A stretch of 64,000 bases of DNA from Anaeromicropila populeti. GTDB taxonomy: Bacteria; Bacillota; Clostridia; Lachnospirales; Lachnospiraceae. The notes beneath the pieces were generated by a model. The model did not search any database, had not been told where the DNA came from, and saw only the letters and a program-made list of their open reading frames with translations. The stretch covers positions 1 to 64,000 of the forward strand of contig NZ_FOYZ01000006.1 of NCBI RefSeq assembly GCF_900112775.1, in the 5' to 3' direction. Shown here piece after piece: positions 8,695 through 16,510 of this stretch. The position numbers were made by a program, and so were the translations under genes. The stretch's first letter is position 1. Each line of letters begins with the position of its first letter.

Positions 8695-8811
8695 CATCTT
8701 GAAAGGAGTATGTATAATTCTTGAAGGGGGGAATTTTTCTAGTTGTCAATTACATGATGTGTTTGTTATCAAACGTGGATTTATGAGAATTTAAGAAGTG
8801 AGGGAATTTAA

Positions 8812-9225
8812 GTGGATATTTGTGCGGAATTTGATTTTTTTGTGGGGGATAACACAAGTGAGTCAATTAATATTGCAGATACAAATGATAACTTTGGGAA
8901 GATAAGTTTTTCCATTGGAAGTTTAGTGGAGCATATTTGCTCTAAGGATCACAAGTCTGGCAGTTCTGTTATTTTAGAGGGGATTTTTTTAGCAGAAGAC
9001 TGGACAAGTGAATGTCCTTATCGGCAGACTGTGAAAATAAAAGGAATATCGTACTCGAATGGAGTAGAAATTATTGCAAAGGATAATATATCGAAGGAAC
9101 AGGCGCTAGCTTATAAGCACGCTATGATATGTAGTGGTTCTCAAGGAATTGATAGTATCACAGTCAAAGCGTATGGTGATAAACCAATAGTAGATTTGCC
9201 ATTTCAGGCAATTATCAAAAGGTAA
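8812..9225 (+). CDS. phage tail/baseplate-like small protein under SOS control
   Basis: 137 residues, GTG start immediately behind an in-frame stop, with GAGGGA about 8 nt upstream. The C-terminal half (APYxQTVxxxGI...DKPxVDxPxQxxxxR pattern; here CPYRQTVKIKGI and DKPIVDLPFQAIIKR) resembles the C-terminal module that recurs in Firmicutes phage tail-associated proteins; I recall the pattern but could not search. No other phage gene is adjacent. It is the only sizeable gene between the SOS-type promoter at 8605 and the terminator at 9459. Confidence 0.6.
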   Translation: MDICAEFDFFVGDNTSESINIADTNDNFGKISFSIGSLVEHICSKDHKSGSSVILEGIFLAEDWTSECPYRQTVKIKGISYSNGVEIIAKDNISKEQALAYKHAMICSGSQGIDSITVKAYGDKPIVDLPFQAIIKR

Positions 9226-9257
9226 TATACAGTACAGGGATATATGGGAGAATATAT

Positions 9258-9392
9258 GTGTGCAATAACGATTCTTGGAGAAGGAATTTACTTTCAGGGA
9301 AATTAGGAAAGCTACTGAATGATGCAAAGGATAAATTGGTTATGGGAAGTGGTTTTTACAAGGGGGATTCAAAAAGTACGGTTATGCGTTAA
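9258..9392 (+). CDS. possible short ORF downstream of the tail-like gene (44 aa)
   Basis: GTG start with GGGAGA about 7 nt upstream, 44 codons, ending GSGFYKGDSKSTVMR. The composition (KLGKLLNDAKDKLVMGSGFYKG) looks protein-like and the codon use resembles neighbours, but length alone gives little support. It may be a second gene of the SOS unit or a degenerate remnant. The ATG at 9256 opens another frame of only 16 codons. Confidence 0.3.
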   Translation: MCNNDSWRRNLLSGKLGKLLNDAKDKLVMGSGFYKGDSKSTVMR

Positions 9393-9423
9393 AAATATAC
9401 AGGTAAAATTAGGGAAAAGAATA

Positions 9424-9459
9424 AAAAAATAGAACTTTGGGGGAAGTTCTATTTTTTTT
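9424..9459 (+). terminator. intrinsic terminator of the SOS unit
   Basis: Stem AATAGAACTT / AAGTTCTATT with a G-rich loop, then a T-run (9452-9459). Confidence 0.85.
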
Positions 9460-9715
9460 AAATGTTTTTAAGTAAAAGTTTTTTACAAAAATGGCATTAA
9501 ATTCTATAAACATATTATCAAATGTTCTACTTTGTGGTATACTATATACTAAGTTAGATTTTATGTTGGACATGCAATTATAACTAAATTTTAGTTTGAG
9601 GGGGGAATGTTACAGATAGCGGCCTTAGTGTAGACTGAAAGTAAAAAGTGTCATCAACAAAAATTATGAGCGTAAAATAGGCATTGGTCAAAATTTATAA
9701 TGTGGAGGAAAGAAT
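9460..9715. other. intergenic region before the chemoreceptor gene
   Basis: AT-rich, 256 nt, no ORF. It contains TATACT-like -10 elements near 9538-9550 and a 15-nt palindrome AACTAAATTTTAGTT near 9582-9596. No classical sigma-D promoter could be identified with confidence. Confidence 0.4.
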
Positions 9716-11182
9716 ATGGAATTAACAAACAAACAAATTAAATCTTGTAATAAAGTTATGTTTTTTTCAATAATGTTTTTATGTTTCTTTTTTGCGTTAA
9801 ACAATGTTCTTTATATTACTAAAAAAGGGATAATTCACGAAAATATAATTGGATTGGCAGTTACAGCTGCTGTAGTAATAACAACCATCATAATATATAT
9901 GACAGGGCGTGAAAAAAAGAGTACCTTACATATTATTTCATATGTGTATTTAATTAATTATACAGTTGAATTATTTATATTTGATAATATAATGTATTAT
10001 TCATATGGTATTCCAATTCTGATTATTGTAATGCTTTATTTAGATACCAAGTTGTTACACGAGATATCAATCGTAACTATGTTAATCAATATAGCTAAAT
10101 TTATTTATAAAGCATTGACAATTGAAAATTTTGTGAGAGATGATTATGAATATGCTGTATTTATGATACTCATTATTTATGTAGTTTCTTTTAGCGTAAC
10201 AAAGCTGCTTTTATTATTTATGAAGGAATCACATGCAAAAATTGTAGAAGCCGCCGAACAGCAGACAAAATCGGCAAACAAAGTAGTAAGTACAGTGAGT
10301 GAAATAAATATTAAATTCAATGATATTTTAAACGAATTGGTTGAAATAAATCAGCAGGCAGAGAACAATAGCATTTCAATGAAAGCAATTGCAGAAAGCA
10401 CAGAAGAAACGGTAAATGAAATCAGTTATCAGGCAGATATGACTGGAAATATACAGGAGTCTATTGGAAAGACATTAAACAATGTTGAGACGGTGGACCA
10501 AACAACAAGTATGCTTTTAGATATTATTCGAAATGGTGTATTTTTATCAGAGGAACTTACAAAACAGTCACAAACTGTTGATTACAATGCAAACGAAATG
10601 AACAGCACGATACAAAAACTTGCAGAACGAGTAAAAGATGTTTCAGAAATAACAAATGCAATTTTATCTATTTCCAATCAGACAAATTTACTGGCATTAA
10701 ATGCGTCTATTGAAGCAGCACGTGCTGGTGAAGCAGGAAGAGGTTTTGCAGTTGTTGCAGAACAGATAAGAACATTATCTGAGGAAACAAGAAAATCAAC
10801 TCAGCAAATAACAGATATTATTGGTGAACTTAGCAATGCAACTGACAGTACGATGAAAATACTAGATGAATCAGTTAGTAATATTAAGAAGCAGAATTAT
10901 CAGATTGGTGATGTGAATAATAGCTTTACAACAGGTGGAGAAAGCATTAAAACATTAAAGACGCTTACAGATGGTATTTTATCTGATGTTAATAAAATAA
11001 CAGATTCTAATAAAACAATAGTAAATAGTATCAATCAGTTATCAGCGTCCACTGAAGAAATATCCAGTTGCTCACAGGAAAGTTATACTTCCAGTGAAAA
11101 TATAATGGAAAAAATTGATAAATTTACAAAGGATATTAAAAAAATATATAGTGAGCTAGAGAAACTGGTTACTAACTTATAA
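9716..11182 (+). CDS. methyl-accepting chemotaxis protein, polytopic membrane N-terminus
   Basis: 488 residues. The first ~170 contain about six hydrophobic segments and no large extracellular domain, so the sensor is likely the membrane module itself or a ligand within it. No HAMP is evident. The cytoplasmic signalling hairpin tip sits near residues 313-358 ([34 protein letters not shown]), flanked by long coiled coils with Gln/Glu methylation-type sites. It should sit in the receptor array and control CheA. GGAGG is 8 nt upstream of the ATG. Same architecture as the receptors at 28668 and 36533. Confidence 0.92.
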   Translation: MELTNKQIKSCNKVMFFSIMFLCFFFALNNVLYITKKGIIHENIIGLAVTAAVVITTIIIYMTGREKKSTLHIISYVYLINYTVELFIFDNIMYYSYGIPILIIVMLYLDTKLLHEISIVTMLINIAKFIYKALTIENFVRDDYEYAVFMILIIYVVSFSVTKLLLLFMKESHAKIVEAAEQQTKSANKVVSTVSEINIKFNDILNELVEINQQAENNSISMKAIAESTEETVNEISYQADMTGNIQESIGKTLNNVETVDQTTSMLLDIIRNGVFLSEELTKQSQTVDYNANEMNSTIQKLAERVKDVSEITNAILSISNQTNLLALNASIEAARAGEAGRGFAVVAEQIRTLSEETRKSTQQITDIIGELSNATDSTMKILDESVSNIKKQNYQIGDVNNSFTTGGESIKTLKTLTDGILSDVNKITDSNKTIVNSINQLSASTEEISSCSQESYTSSENIMEKIDKFTKDIKKIYSELEKLVTNL

Positions 11183-11577
11183 TTATAATAAATTTATGAT
11201 AATTATAAAAATTTTAGAAATATATAATTAGTTTAATGATAAAACAAGAAATGAAGTTATCTGTCAATAGTTATTGGATTAGTAGATAAACATAGGTTTA
11301 TATAAATAAACCCCATTCTTTTAAGATAAGTGAACTTAAAGGTATTGTAAAATCATTGAAAATAGGGCAACAAAACGATGGGAAAGGTAAAAACAATGAA
11401 TTTGCAAGTAACAAAAATTAGAAATGTAAAAAATGTAAATATCAAATGATATACGTAAAATATATATAAATTCATAATAAATTTTTATTTTGTTGTATTT
11501 TATTGAATTGGAAAGATATAGTGATATAATGAAATCATAATAGTACAGTGAAAATACAAAAGAAAGAGAGAAATGTT
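11183..11577. other. AT-rich intergenic region
   Basis: 395 nt with no convincing gene. It has a 7-bp hairpin GGTTTAT/ATAAACC (11295-11312) without a T-run, several AATGTAAA-type words, and the promoter at 11503-11530. Confidence 0.45.
11503..11530 (+). promoter_or_regulatory. sigma-A promoter of the condensation-domain gene
   Basis: TTGAAT (11503-11508), 16-nt spacer, TATAAT (11525-11530) with TG at 11522. Confidence 0.7.
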
Positions 11578-12918
11578 ATGATAACAAAAGTAGAATTTGA
11601 AAGAGTTTTTTTGTCTTCCCCTAGTATACACGTAATGTTTGTTGCAACAATTCAAGGATTTCCCTCAGAAAAGCATTTACAAATCGCAATCGAGAATGCA
11701 GTGAATCATTTTGACATGCTTCGGTGTAGAATTGAAACAGATTATAAAGGTGAATGTTATTATGTACCTTGTGAACATGTCAATATTGATATAGAAATGA
11801 GAGAATGGGAAGGTGAAGAAGGCAGTAATCTTCAGACATTAGTGAATGAACAGCAGCGAAAACCTTTTAATTTCAAAAAGGGAGAATTAATTCGGTTTAT
11901 TGTTTTCCAAAACGAGCAGATTACAAAGCTTGTAGTTTGTGCCCATCATTTAGCTGGAGACGGGTTGTCGTATTCCTATTTAATCGAAAAAATAATGACT
12001 AATTTGATGTTGTTAGAAGAAGGAAAAGAGGATGAGGTATACAACATTAAAAAGACATATCCGGTTAAAGTATTAGGGGAAAAGGATTTCCCAAGTGATG
12101 TGAAGATCGGACCATTACATCGTTTTATATTCAAGAACATAAATAAAAAGTGGAATGAAAGACAGAGACACTTTAATTATGATGATTATTTAAATATGTT
12201 CAATAAGTTTTGGGAGGAACGTAAAACTAGAGTAATAACTGCTAAAATCAGAGGAAACAGTTTGGATAAAATTATTCAGTTATCTAAAAAGAATGGTGTT
12301 ACAGTAAATAGTACACTGGCAACTACATTATTGAAAGCATTTGACGATAAAATTACCATTAAGTTTGCAGCTAGTGTGAGAGAAGACGGAGATAAGGGGA
12401 TGGGTAACTACGCAACTGTAATTTCAATTAACCATTGCTATGATAAAAATATTGGCTTTTGGGATAACTGCAAAAAAGTCCATAAGATGATTCATAAGGA
12501 ACTTCGTAGTAATAAAAGTAAATATTTCGGTTTGAAGTTTATTTGTAAGTTTGATGCTTCACTGTTAACCGCAATGTATTTTCATGCATTTTCTGATTAT
12601 ACAAATAAAGTTGCAGAAAAAATAGGAGAATTAATTGGCTACATAAAGCCAAAAAAGGGCTTGTTTATAAGTAACTTAACTAAAGCTAAAATAGCAGATA
12701 AATATGGAAGTTATGAATTAAAGGATCTTACCTTTTATTCACCCCTTGCTCCATCGGTTAATACCATGCTTTCCGTTGCAACCATTGGACATACCATGGT
12801 GTTGACTATGCAATACGATGAGAAACTGGCAGATACACATAACGACATTTTTTATAATGCAATTATGGATTTAGACAATTTGGAAGTAGCTGGTGACTTA
12901 GAATACGATTTATGCTAA
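11578..12918 (+). CDS. stand-alone condensation-domain-like acyltransferase
   Basis: 446 residues of the chloramphenicol-acetyltransferase/condensation superfamily. The catalytic motif HHxxxDG is intact as HHLAGDG (residues ~123-129), preceded by a strand LVVCAHH; a latch region with VSIN/NMLSVATIGHTMVLTMQYD resembles alcohol acetyltransferase and NRPS C domains. It probably joins an acyl group to an alcohol or amine, substrate unknown. I chose 11578 (MITKVEFERV) because AGAAAGAGAG sits 9-12 nt upstream; 11548 is an alternative. Monocistronic with its own promoter and terminator; no carrier protein or adenylation domain nearby. Confidence 0.75.
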   Translation: MITKVEFERVFLSSPSIHVMFVATIQGFPSEKHLQIAIENAVNHFDMLRCRIETDYKGECYYVPCEHVNIDIEMREWEGEEGSNLQTLVNEQQRKPFNFKKGELIRFIVFQNEQITKLVVCAHHLAGDGLSYSYLIEKIMTNLMLLEEGKEDEVYNIKKTYPVKVLGEKDFPSDVKIGPLHRFIFKNINKKWNERQRHFNYDDYLNMFNKFWEERKTRVITAKIRGNSLDKIIQLSKKNGVTVNSTLATTLLKAFDDKITIKFAASVREDGDKGMGNYATVISINHCYDKNIGFWDNCKKVHKMIHKELRSNKSKYFGLKFICKFDASLLTAMYFHAFSDYTNKVAEKIGELIGYIKPKKGLFISNLTKAKIADKYGSYELKDLTFYSPLAPSVNTMLSVATIGHTMVLTMQYDEKLADTHNDIFYNAIMDLDNLEVAGDLEYDLC

Positions 12919-12927
12919 CTTACTTAT

Positions 12928-12960
12928 TAGCAGGCTGTGTTGCAGCCTGCAATTTTTTTC
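12928..12960 (+). terminator. intrinsic terminator
   Basis: Stem GCAGGCTG (12930-12937) / CAGCCTGC (12943-12950), 5-nt loop, seven T. Confidence 0.85.
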
Positions 12961-12990
12961 TTGCCATTATAGCTTGTTGTTTGCTATTAT
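12961..12990 (+). promoter_or_regulatory. putative promoter of the HD-domain gene
   Basis: TTGCCA (12961-12966), 18-nt spacer, TATTAT (12985-12990). Confidence 0.45.
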
Positions 12991-13081
12991 ATAAGGGTAC
13001 CATTGGGAGTGGAATTTTTGAAATAGCTTAAGTGGCTTTGACGACTTATGATGTTGAAGTAACAATGAGTAATGAGGTATT

Positions 13082-13573
13082 ATGAGACAAAACGAATATT
13101 TTATTCAAGTTTTAATGGAATTTGTTGAAAATAAAGATTTTGCATCAATGAGTGAATATACACAGCATGCAAGAGTGAGTTGTTTAGAACATTCAGTATT
13201 TGTTGCTTATGTAAGTTTTCTAATATGGAATGTATTTAGAATGAAGGAGGGGAAACGAAGCCTGATACGTGGAGCTTTGTTGCACGACTTTTTCTTGTAC
13301 GATTGGCATGACAAGAGTCTGGGGCATAAATGGCATGGGTTTTATCATCCATCAGCAGCATTGGCAAATGCCAAAGGACAATTTCCTATTAATTTAGTGG
13401 AAGCTGACATTATAAAAAAGCATATGTTTCCTTTGGTGATATATCCACCAAAATATAGGCAAAGTGCAATTGTATGCATTGCAGATAAAATATGTGCAAT
13501 ATGTGAAATTTCTAGGATATATCCGAACCTATTTTGTATGCCTGAAGATATTACAAAAAAATTAGACTTATGA
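13082..13573 (+). CDS. HD-domain protein
   Basis: 163 residues of the HD metal-dependent phosphohydrolase superfamily. The ligands are visible as LEHSVFVAY (first His), LLHDFFLYDWHD (HD doublet), the HKWHGFYHP loop, and a late IADKICAICE Asp. Substrate unknown; these small HD proteins are common in clostridia. GAGGTATT stands before the ATG. The next gene begins essentially at its stop codon, implying co-translation with the CmpB-like membrane protein. Confidence 0.82.
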   Translation: MRQNEYFIQVLMEFVENKDFASMSEYTQHARVSCLEHSVFVAYVSFLIWNVFRMKEGKRSLIRGALLHDFFLYDWHDKSLGHKWHGFYHPSAALANAKGQFPINLVEADIIKKHMFPLVIYPPKYRQSAIVCIADKICAICEISRIYPNLFCMPEDITKKLDL

Positions 13574-13583
13574 GGTGAAGACA

Positions 13584-14348
13584 GTGGAAAGCATTTGTAT
13601 GTGGTTTTTATGGTTTATAATTTATAGTTTTATGGGATGGCTTTATGAATCGGTATTATGTTCCATTACTGGCGGCAAGCTAACCAATCGTGGATTTTTA
13701 ACGGGACCAATTTGCCCTATTTACGGGTTTGGCGCAGTAGCAGTACTTGTCATGTTTTATCCATTTCCAATGAAGTTTTACTTGCTGTTTCTTTTTAGTG
13801 CAGTGATAACTACAACAATAGAGTATATTACATCGGTTTTGCTTGAAAAAATATTTCATACAAGATGGTGGGACTATACTGAACAGAAGCTGAATATTAA
13901 GGGAAGAGTATGTATTCTTGGAACCATTGTTTTTGGAACCTTTTCTGTATTGTTGGTTAAGATTGTCCATCCGTTTATTATAGAAGTAACTAGTGCAATT
14001 TCCAAGCTGCTCCTTTTTGGCTTGTGCGGTGTTATCGTTGCAGTTGGAACAGTTGATTTTATTGTTACAATTATGTCGTTTGTATCATTGGAAGGAAGAT
14101 TAAAGGAATTAGAGGAGCAGATTCTTGGATTTCTGGATTCACAAAAGAAACGTACAGGTGAATGGAAAGCAACTTTGGTAGAAAAATTCGAGACCAGTGA
14201 GTTTTATACAGAGCGGGTAAAGAAATTACTTGACCATAAAAGCTTTCAGCAGAGTCGATTAATGAAAGCTTTCCCCAAGATGAAATCTATACGATATTAT
14301 CATGCGTTGGAAAAAATCAGAGATAAAGTGAACGGAAGATTGAAATAG
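13584..14348 (+). CDS. CmpB-like putative ABC-transporter membrane protein (DUF1113 type)
   Basis: About 254 residues with five hydrophobic segments in the first two thirds. The family blocks are FIIYSFMGWLYE, LTNRGFLTGPICPIYGFGAV and TTTIEYITSVLLEKIFHTRWWDY. The C-terminal third is a charged coiled-coil-like tail. The molecular role of this family is not known. Start taken at GTG 13584, 6 nt behind GAGGTG, which overlaps the stop of the HD gene; GTG 13575 is possible. Confidence 0.78.
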   Translation: MESICMWFLWFIIYSFMGWLYESVLCSITGGKLTNRGFLTGPICPIYGFGAVAVLVMFYPFPMKFYLLFLFSAVITTTIEYITSVLLEKIFHTRWWDYTEQKLNIKGRVCILGTIVFGTFSVLLVKIVHPFIIEVTSAISKLLLFGLCGVIVAVGTVDFIVTIMSFVSLEGRLKELEEQILGFLDSQKKRTGEWKATLVEKFETSEFYTERVKKLLDHKSFQQSRLMKAFPKMKSIRYYHALEKIRDKVNGRLK

Positions 14349-14361
14349 ATGAATACTAGAA

Positions 14362-14383
14362 AGCACCCCAAAAACAGGGTGCA
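14362..14383. terminator. weak hairpin between convergent genes
   Basis: GCACCC / GGGTGC stem around an A-rich loop. There is no T-run on +; on the minus strand it is followed by a short TTTCT. It may end queF transcription. Confidence 0.4.
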
Positions 14384-14399
14384 GAATGATGCAGTTTAG

Positions 14400-14897
14400 T
14401 TATCTATTATCAATTTTCTCAGGATACATATCATGCTTTGTCAGTCGCTCAAATGCAACTGTTTCCCATATGCTTCCCGGTATTCCATAGTTACAATAAG
14501 GATCAATGGAGATACCGCCTCTAGGAGTGAATTTACCCCAAACTTCAATATATTTTGGCTGCATGAGTTTTATTAAATCTTTCATTATGATATTAACACA
14601 ATCTTCATGAAAATCTCCATGATTACGGAAACTAAACAAATACAGCTTCAATGATTTACTTTCTACCATGCGTTCTCCAGGAACATATGAAATATAAATA
14701 GTTGCAAAATCAGGCTGACCAGTTATAGGACACAAACTGGTGAATTCAGGACAGTTAAATTTTACAAAATAGTCGTTACCAGGATGTTTATTTGGAAAAG
14801 TCTCCAGAACCTCTGGAGCATATTGATCAGAGTATTTAATATTTTGATTTCCGAGAAAAGTAATGCCCTTTAATTCTTCTTTATCTCTGTTATTCAT
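14400..14897 (-). CDS. queF: NADPH-dependent 7-cyano-7-deazaguanine reductase
   Basis: Reduces preQ0 to preQ1, the precursor inserted into tRNA for queuosine. 165 residues, the short unimodular QueF type. The catalytic Cys lies in [12 protein letters not shown], and the conserved [22 protein letters not shown] block binds NADPH and substrate. The start codon overlaps the queT stop (ATGA), with AAGGAGG 10 nt upstream inside queT. Controlled with queT by the preQ1 riboswitch. Confidence 0.95.
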   Translation of the reverse strand: MNNRDKEELKGITFLGNQNIKYSDQYAPEVLETFPNKHPGNDYFVKFNCPEFTSLCPITGQPDFATIYISYVPGERMVESKSLKLYLFSFRNHGDFHEDCVNIIMKDLIKLMQPKYIEVWGKFTPRGGISIDPYCNYGIPGSIWETVAFERLTKHDMYPEKIDNR

Positions 14898-15394
14898 ATG
14901 TGCACTTCCTCCTTATGTAATAATGTTTTTTCTATCATACTCACTAATAGAACACTACAAATACCAGGTACTGTCTGACCAATACATAAGCTTAAAGCTA
15001 AACCGAAATAAGGAAGAGCTAGCAAGTAAGATAACCATGTAGGAACAAGTAGTCCTGGAATTAATGTAATGGCAAGAGCCATCCACCATTTGCTAAGCTG
15101 ATATTTTCGAATAAGGGAGGTGGAAAAGGTTGCCAGCATACCTACAAGGCATCCACCCAGCATATCCCATATGCCCAGGCCACCAAACAGCATGTTGGAA
15201 ATGAAATTCGCAAGTCCCAGGGGAATGATAAGAAATGGACAAAGGTAGCCTAAGCCATATAAAGAAGTTGCAATCCTTATCTGGAATGCCCCAAAGGAAA
15301 AGCCCTGCGTTACATATAGGATTACAATGTAAAGAGCTGTAACCATTGCAGAGATAGTGAGTTTTTGAGTTTTTGTCAATTGATTAATGTTCAT
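14894..15394 (-). CDS. queT: queuosine precursor transporter QueT (ECF substrate-binding membrane subunit)
   Basis: S-component-like membrane protein of about 166 residues with 5-6 transmembrane segments, which takes up queuosine precursor. Family blocks: [24 protein letters not shown] and the following [33 protein letters not shown]. Start placed at 15394 (MNINQLTK), preceded by AGGAGGAACCAC. A longer ORF to 15538 is an artefact: it runs through the dispersed repeat, which is open in this frame. Followed by queF with a 4-nt overlap. Confidence 0.92.
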   Translation of the reverse strand: MNINQLTKTQKLTISAMVTALYIVILYVTQGFSFGAFQIRIATSLYGLGYLCPFLIIPLGLANFISNMLFGGLGIWDMLGGCLVGMLATFSTSLIRKYQLSKWWMALAITLIPGLLVPTWLSYLLALPYFGLALSLCIGQTVPGICSVLLVSMIEKTLLHKEEVHI

Positions 15395-15436
15395 GTGGTT
15401 CCTCCTAAATGAGTACCACCCAGTAGTTTTACAATG

Positions 15437-15525
15437 AACAAAGTGTGTGTTCCACACACACTTTGCCGCAACCTGTGGGTGTGGCTGTCCTTTAGCCACA
15501 ATATTCCTTACCCACACGTGTGCAT
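15437..15525. repeat. dispersed palindromic repeat, copy A (89 nt)
   Basis: Same element as 17684-17803, same orientation. It begins with a perfect 12-bp hairpin (CAAAGTGTGTGT, TCC, ACACACACTTTG), then a second fold with GTGGCT/AGCCAC (7-nt loop) nested in GTGGGT/ACCCAC, ending CACACGTGTGCAT. On the minus strand it is free of stop codons in the queT frame. It lies in the 5' leader of queT between the riboswitch terminator and the ribosome site. No transposase is nearby. Confidence 0.85.
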
Positions 15526-15558
15526 AAAAAAATGGCATCTGTTATAAACATAAGCCAT

Positions 15559-15584
15559 CAAAAAACACCATAGTATGTACTATG
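15559..15584 (-). terminator. riboswitch expression platform: intrinsic terminator
   Basis: On the minus strand, a 7-bp stem CATAGTA/TACTATG followed by GTGTTTTTT, placed 8 nt after the aptamer. Expected to stop transcription into queT when preQ1 is bound. Confidence 0.7.
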
Positions 15585-15591
15585 ATATATT

Positions 15592-15632
15592 CCCTAGTTT
15601 TGTTTAACGACAGGATGGTCTCGAACTGTCTA
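15592..15632 (-). promoter_or_regulatory. preQ1 class I riboswitch aptamer
   Basis: On the minus strand: P1 stem GACAG/CTGTC, conserved GTTC after the first arm, a CC pair in the loop (ACCATC), and an A-rich tail ending AAAACTAGGG that forms the H-type pseudoknot. This matches the preQ1-I layout. It lies between a promoter and a terminator in front of queT-queF, exactly the expected target genes. Confidence 0.82.
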
Positions 15633-15645
15633 TTTATTTTTAATA

Positions 15646-15674
15646 ATTATAGCCGATTCACAAAAAAGATGCAA
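15646..15674 (-). promoter_or_regulatory. promoter of the riboswitch-queT-queF unit
   Basis: Minus strand TTGCAT (15669-15674), 17-nt spacer, TATAAT (15646-15651). Confidence 0.78.
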
Positions 15675-15682
15675 GTAAAATT

Positions 15683-16372
15683 CTATTGTGCATCATATAA
15701 AATTGGATCAGTGTAATTGTTTTTTAAAAAAGCTTGAATGCGATCCCGGCAGGTTCCACATTTTCCACATGCCTTTTCATTCCCTTCATAACAGCTCCAA
15801 GTAAGTTCATATGGAACGTGAAGACTGAGTCCAATTTGGACTACATCTGCTTTAGTCATTCCAACAAAGGGGGCAATAAGTTGAAGAGCTTTTCCACTGC
15901 CTTCATAAATAGCAGTTGACATGGCATCATGAAAAGAACTACTGCAATCAGGATATGCATTTCCAGCAGCGTCATCTCTATGAGCACCGTAATAAATATA
16001 GCTGCAATCTTTTGATAAGGCAATACAGGCAGCAGCTGATAAAAAAAGTCCATTGCGAAATGGAACATAAGTAGTAACGGGAGAACCATTACTGTTTTTC
16101 AATTGTTCCTCATAGGACTGTTCTGGAATTTGCTCGTCGGAATGTTGTAATAGAGAACAGTTGCTAAAGGAAAACATTTTTGTTAAATCAATTTCTAACC
16201 CTTCAATTTTGTAATGGGTGAGAACCTGTCTGGCAGCTTCAAGTTCCTTTGTATGCTTTTGACCATAATAAATGGACAAAGGAATTACATGGTCTGCACC
16301 AAACCGTTGGATAGCCAGTGCTAGACAAGTTGTGCTGTCAAGACCACCGCTAAATAAAACCATTGCTTTCAT
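15683..16372 (-). CDS. queC: 7-cyano-7-deazaguanine synthase
   Basis: ATP-dependent conversion of 7-carboxy-7-deazaguanine to preQ0. The N-terminal PP-loop is VLFSGGLDSTT, and the zinc site near the C-terminus is CYEGN..ACGKCGTC. About 229 residues, normal for QueC. The ATG at 16372 (MKAMVLFSGG) has AGAGG upstream; the 16411 start adds 13 non-family residues. It precedes the queT promoter on the same strand, so it is upstream of but separable from the riboswitch unit. queD, queE and folE are not in the window. Confidence 0.95.
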   Translation of the reverse strand: MKAMVLFSGGLDSTTCLALAIQRFGADHVIPLSIYYGQKHTKELEAARQVLTHYKIEGLEIDLTKMFSFSNCSLLQHSDEQIPEQSYEEQLKNSNGSPVTTYVPFRNGLFLSAAACIALSKDCSYIYYGAHRDDAAGNAYPDCSSSFHDAMSTAIYEGSGKALQLIAPFVGMTKADVVQIGLSLHVPYELTWSCYEGNEKACGKCGTCRDRIQAFLKNNYTDPILYDAQ

Positions 16373-16456
16373 TGGAATAACCTCTTTTCTTGTTTGATAT
16401 TTTCTTATCATAGCATACTAATGAAAGGATTAAAATACATGTATGGGATTTTTTAG

Positions 16457-16485
16457 TTGTAGAAATGCCTGCTAAATGATAAAAT
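16457..16485 (+). promoter_or_regulatory. promoter of the alcohol dehydrogenase gene
   Basis: TTGTAG (16457-16462), 17-nt spacer, TAAAAT (16480-16485) with TG extension. Confidence 0.6.
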
Positions 16486-16510
16486 AGCAAGTAGAATAGG
16501 AGGTTGTTCA

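Noticed and set aside
11295-11312. Terminator for the chemoreceptor at 9716
   Set aside because: 7-bp AT-rich hairpin without a T-run and over 100 nt from the stop codon.
15395-15538. 48-codon N-terminal extension of QueT
   Set aside because: It is the translation of the dispersed repeat; the ATG at 15394 has AGGAGG and the extension starts inside the riboswitch leader.
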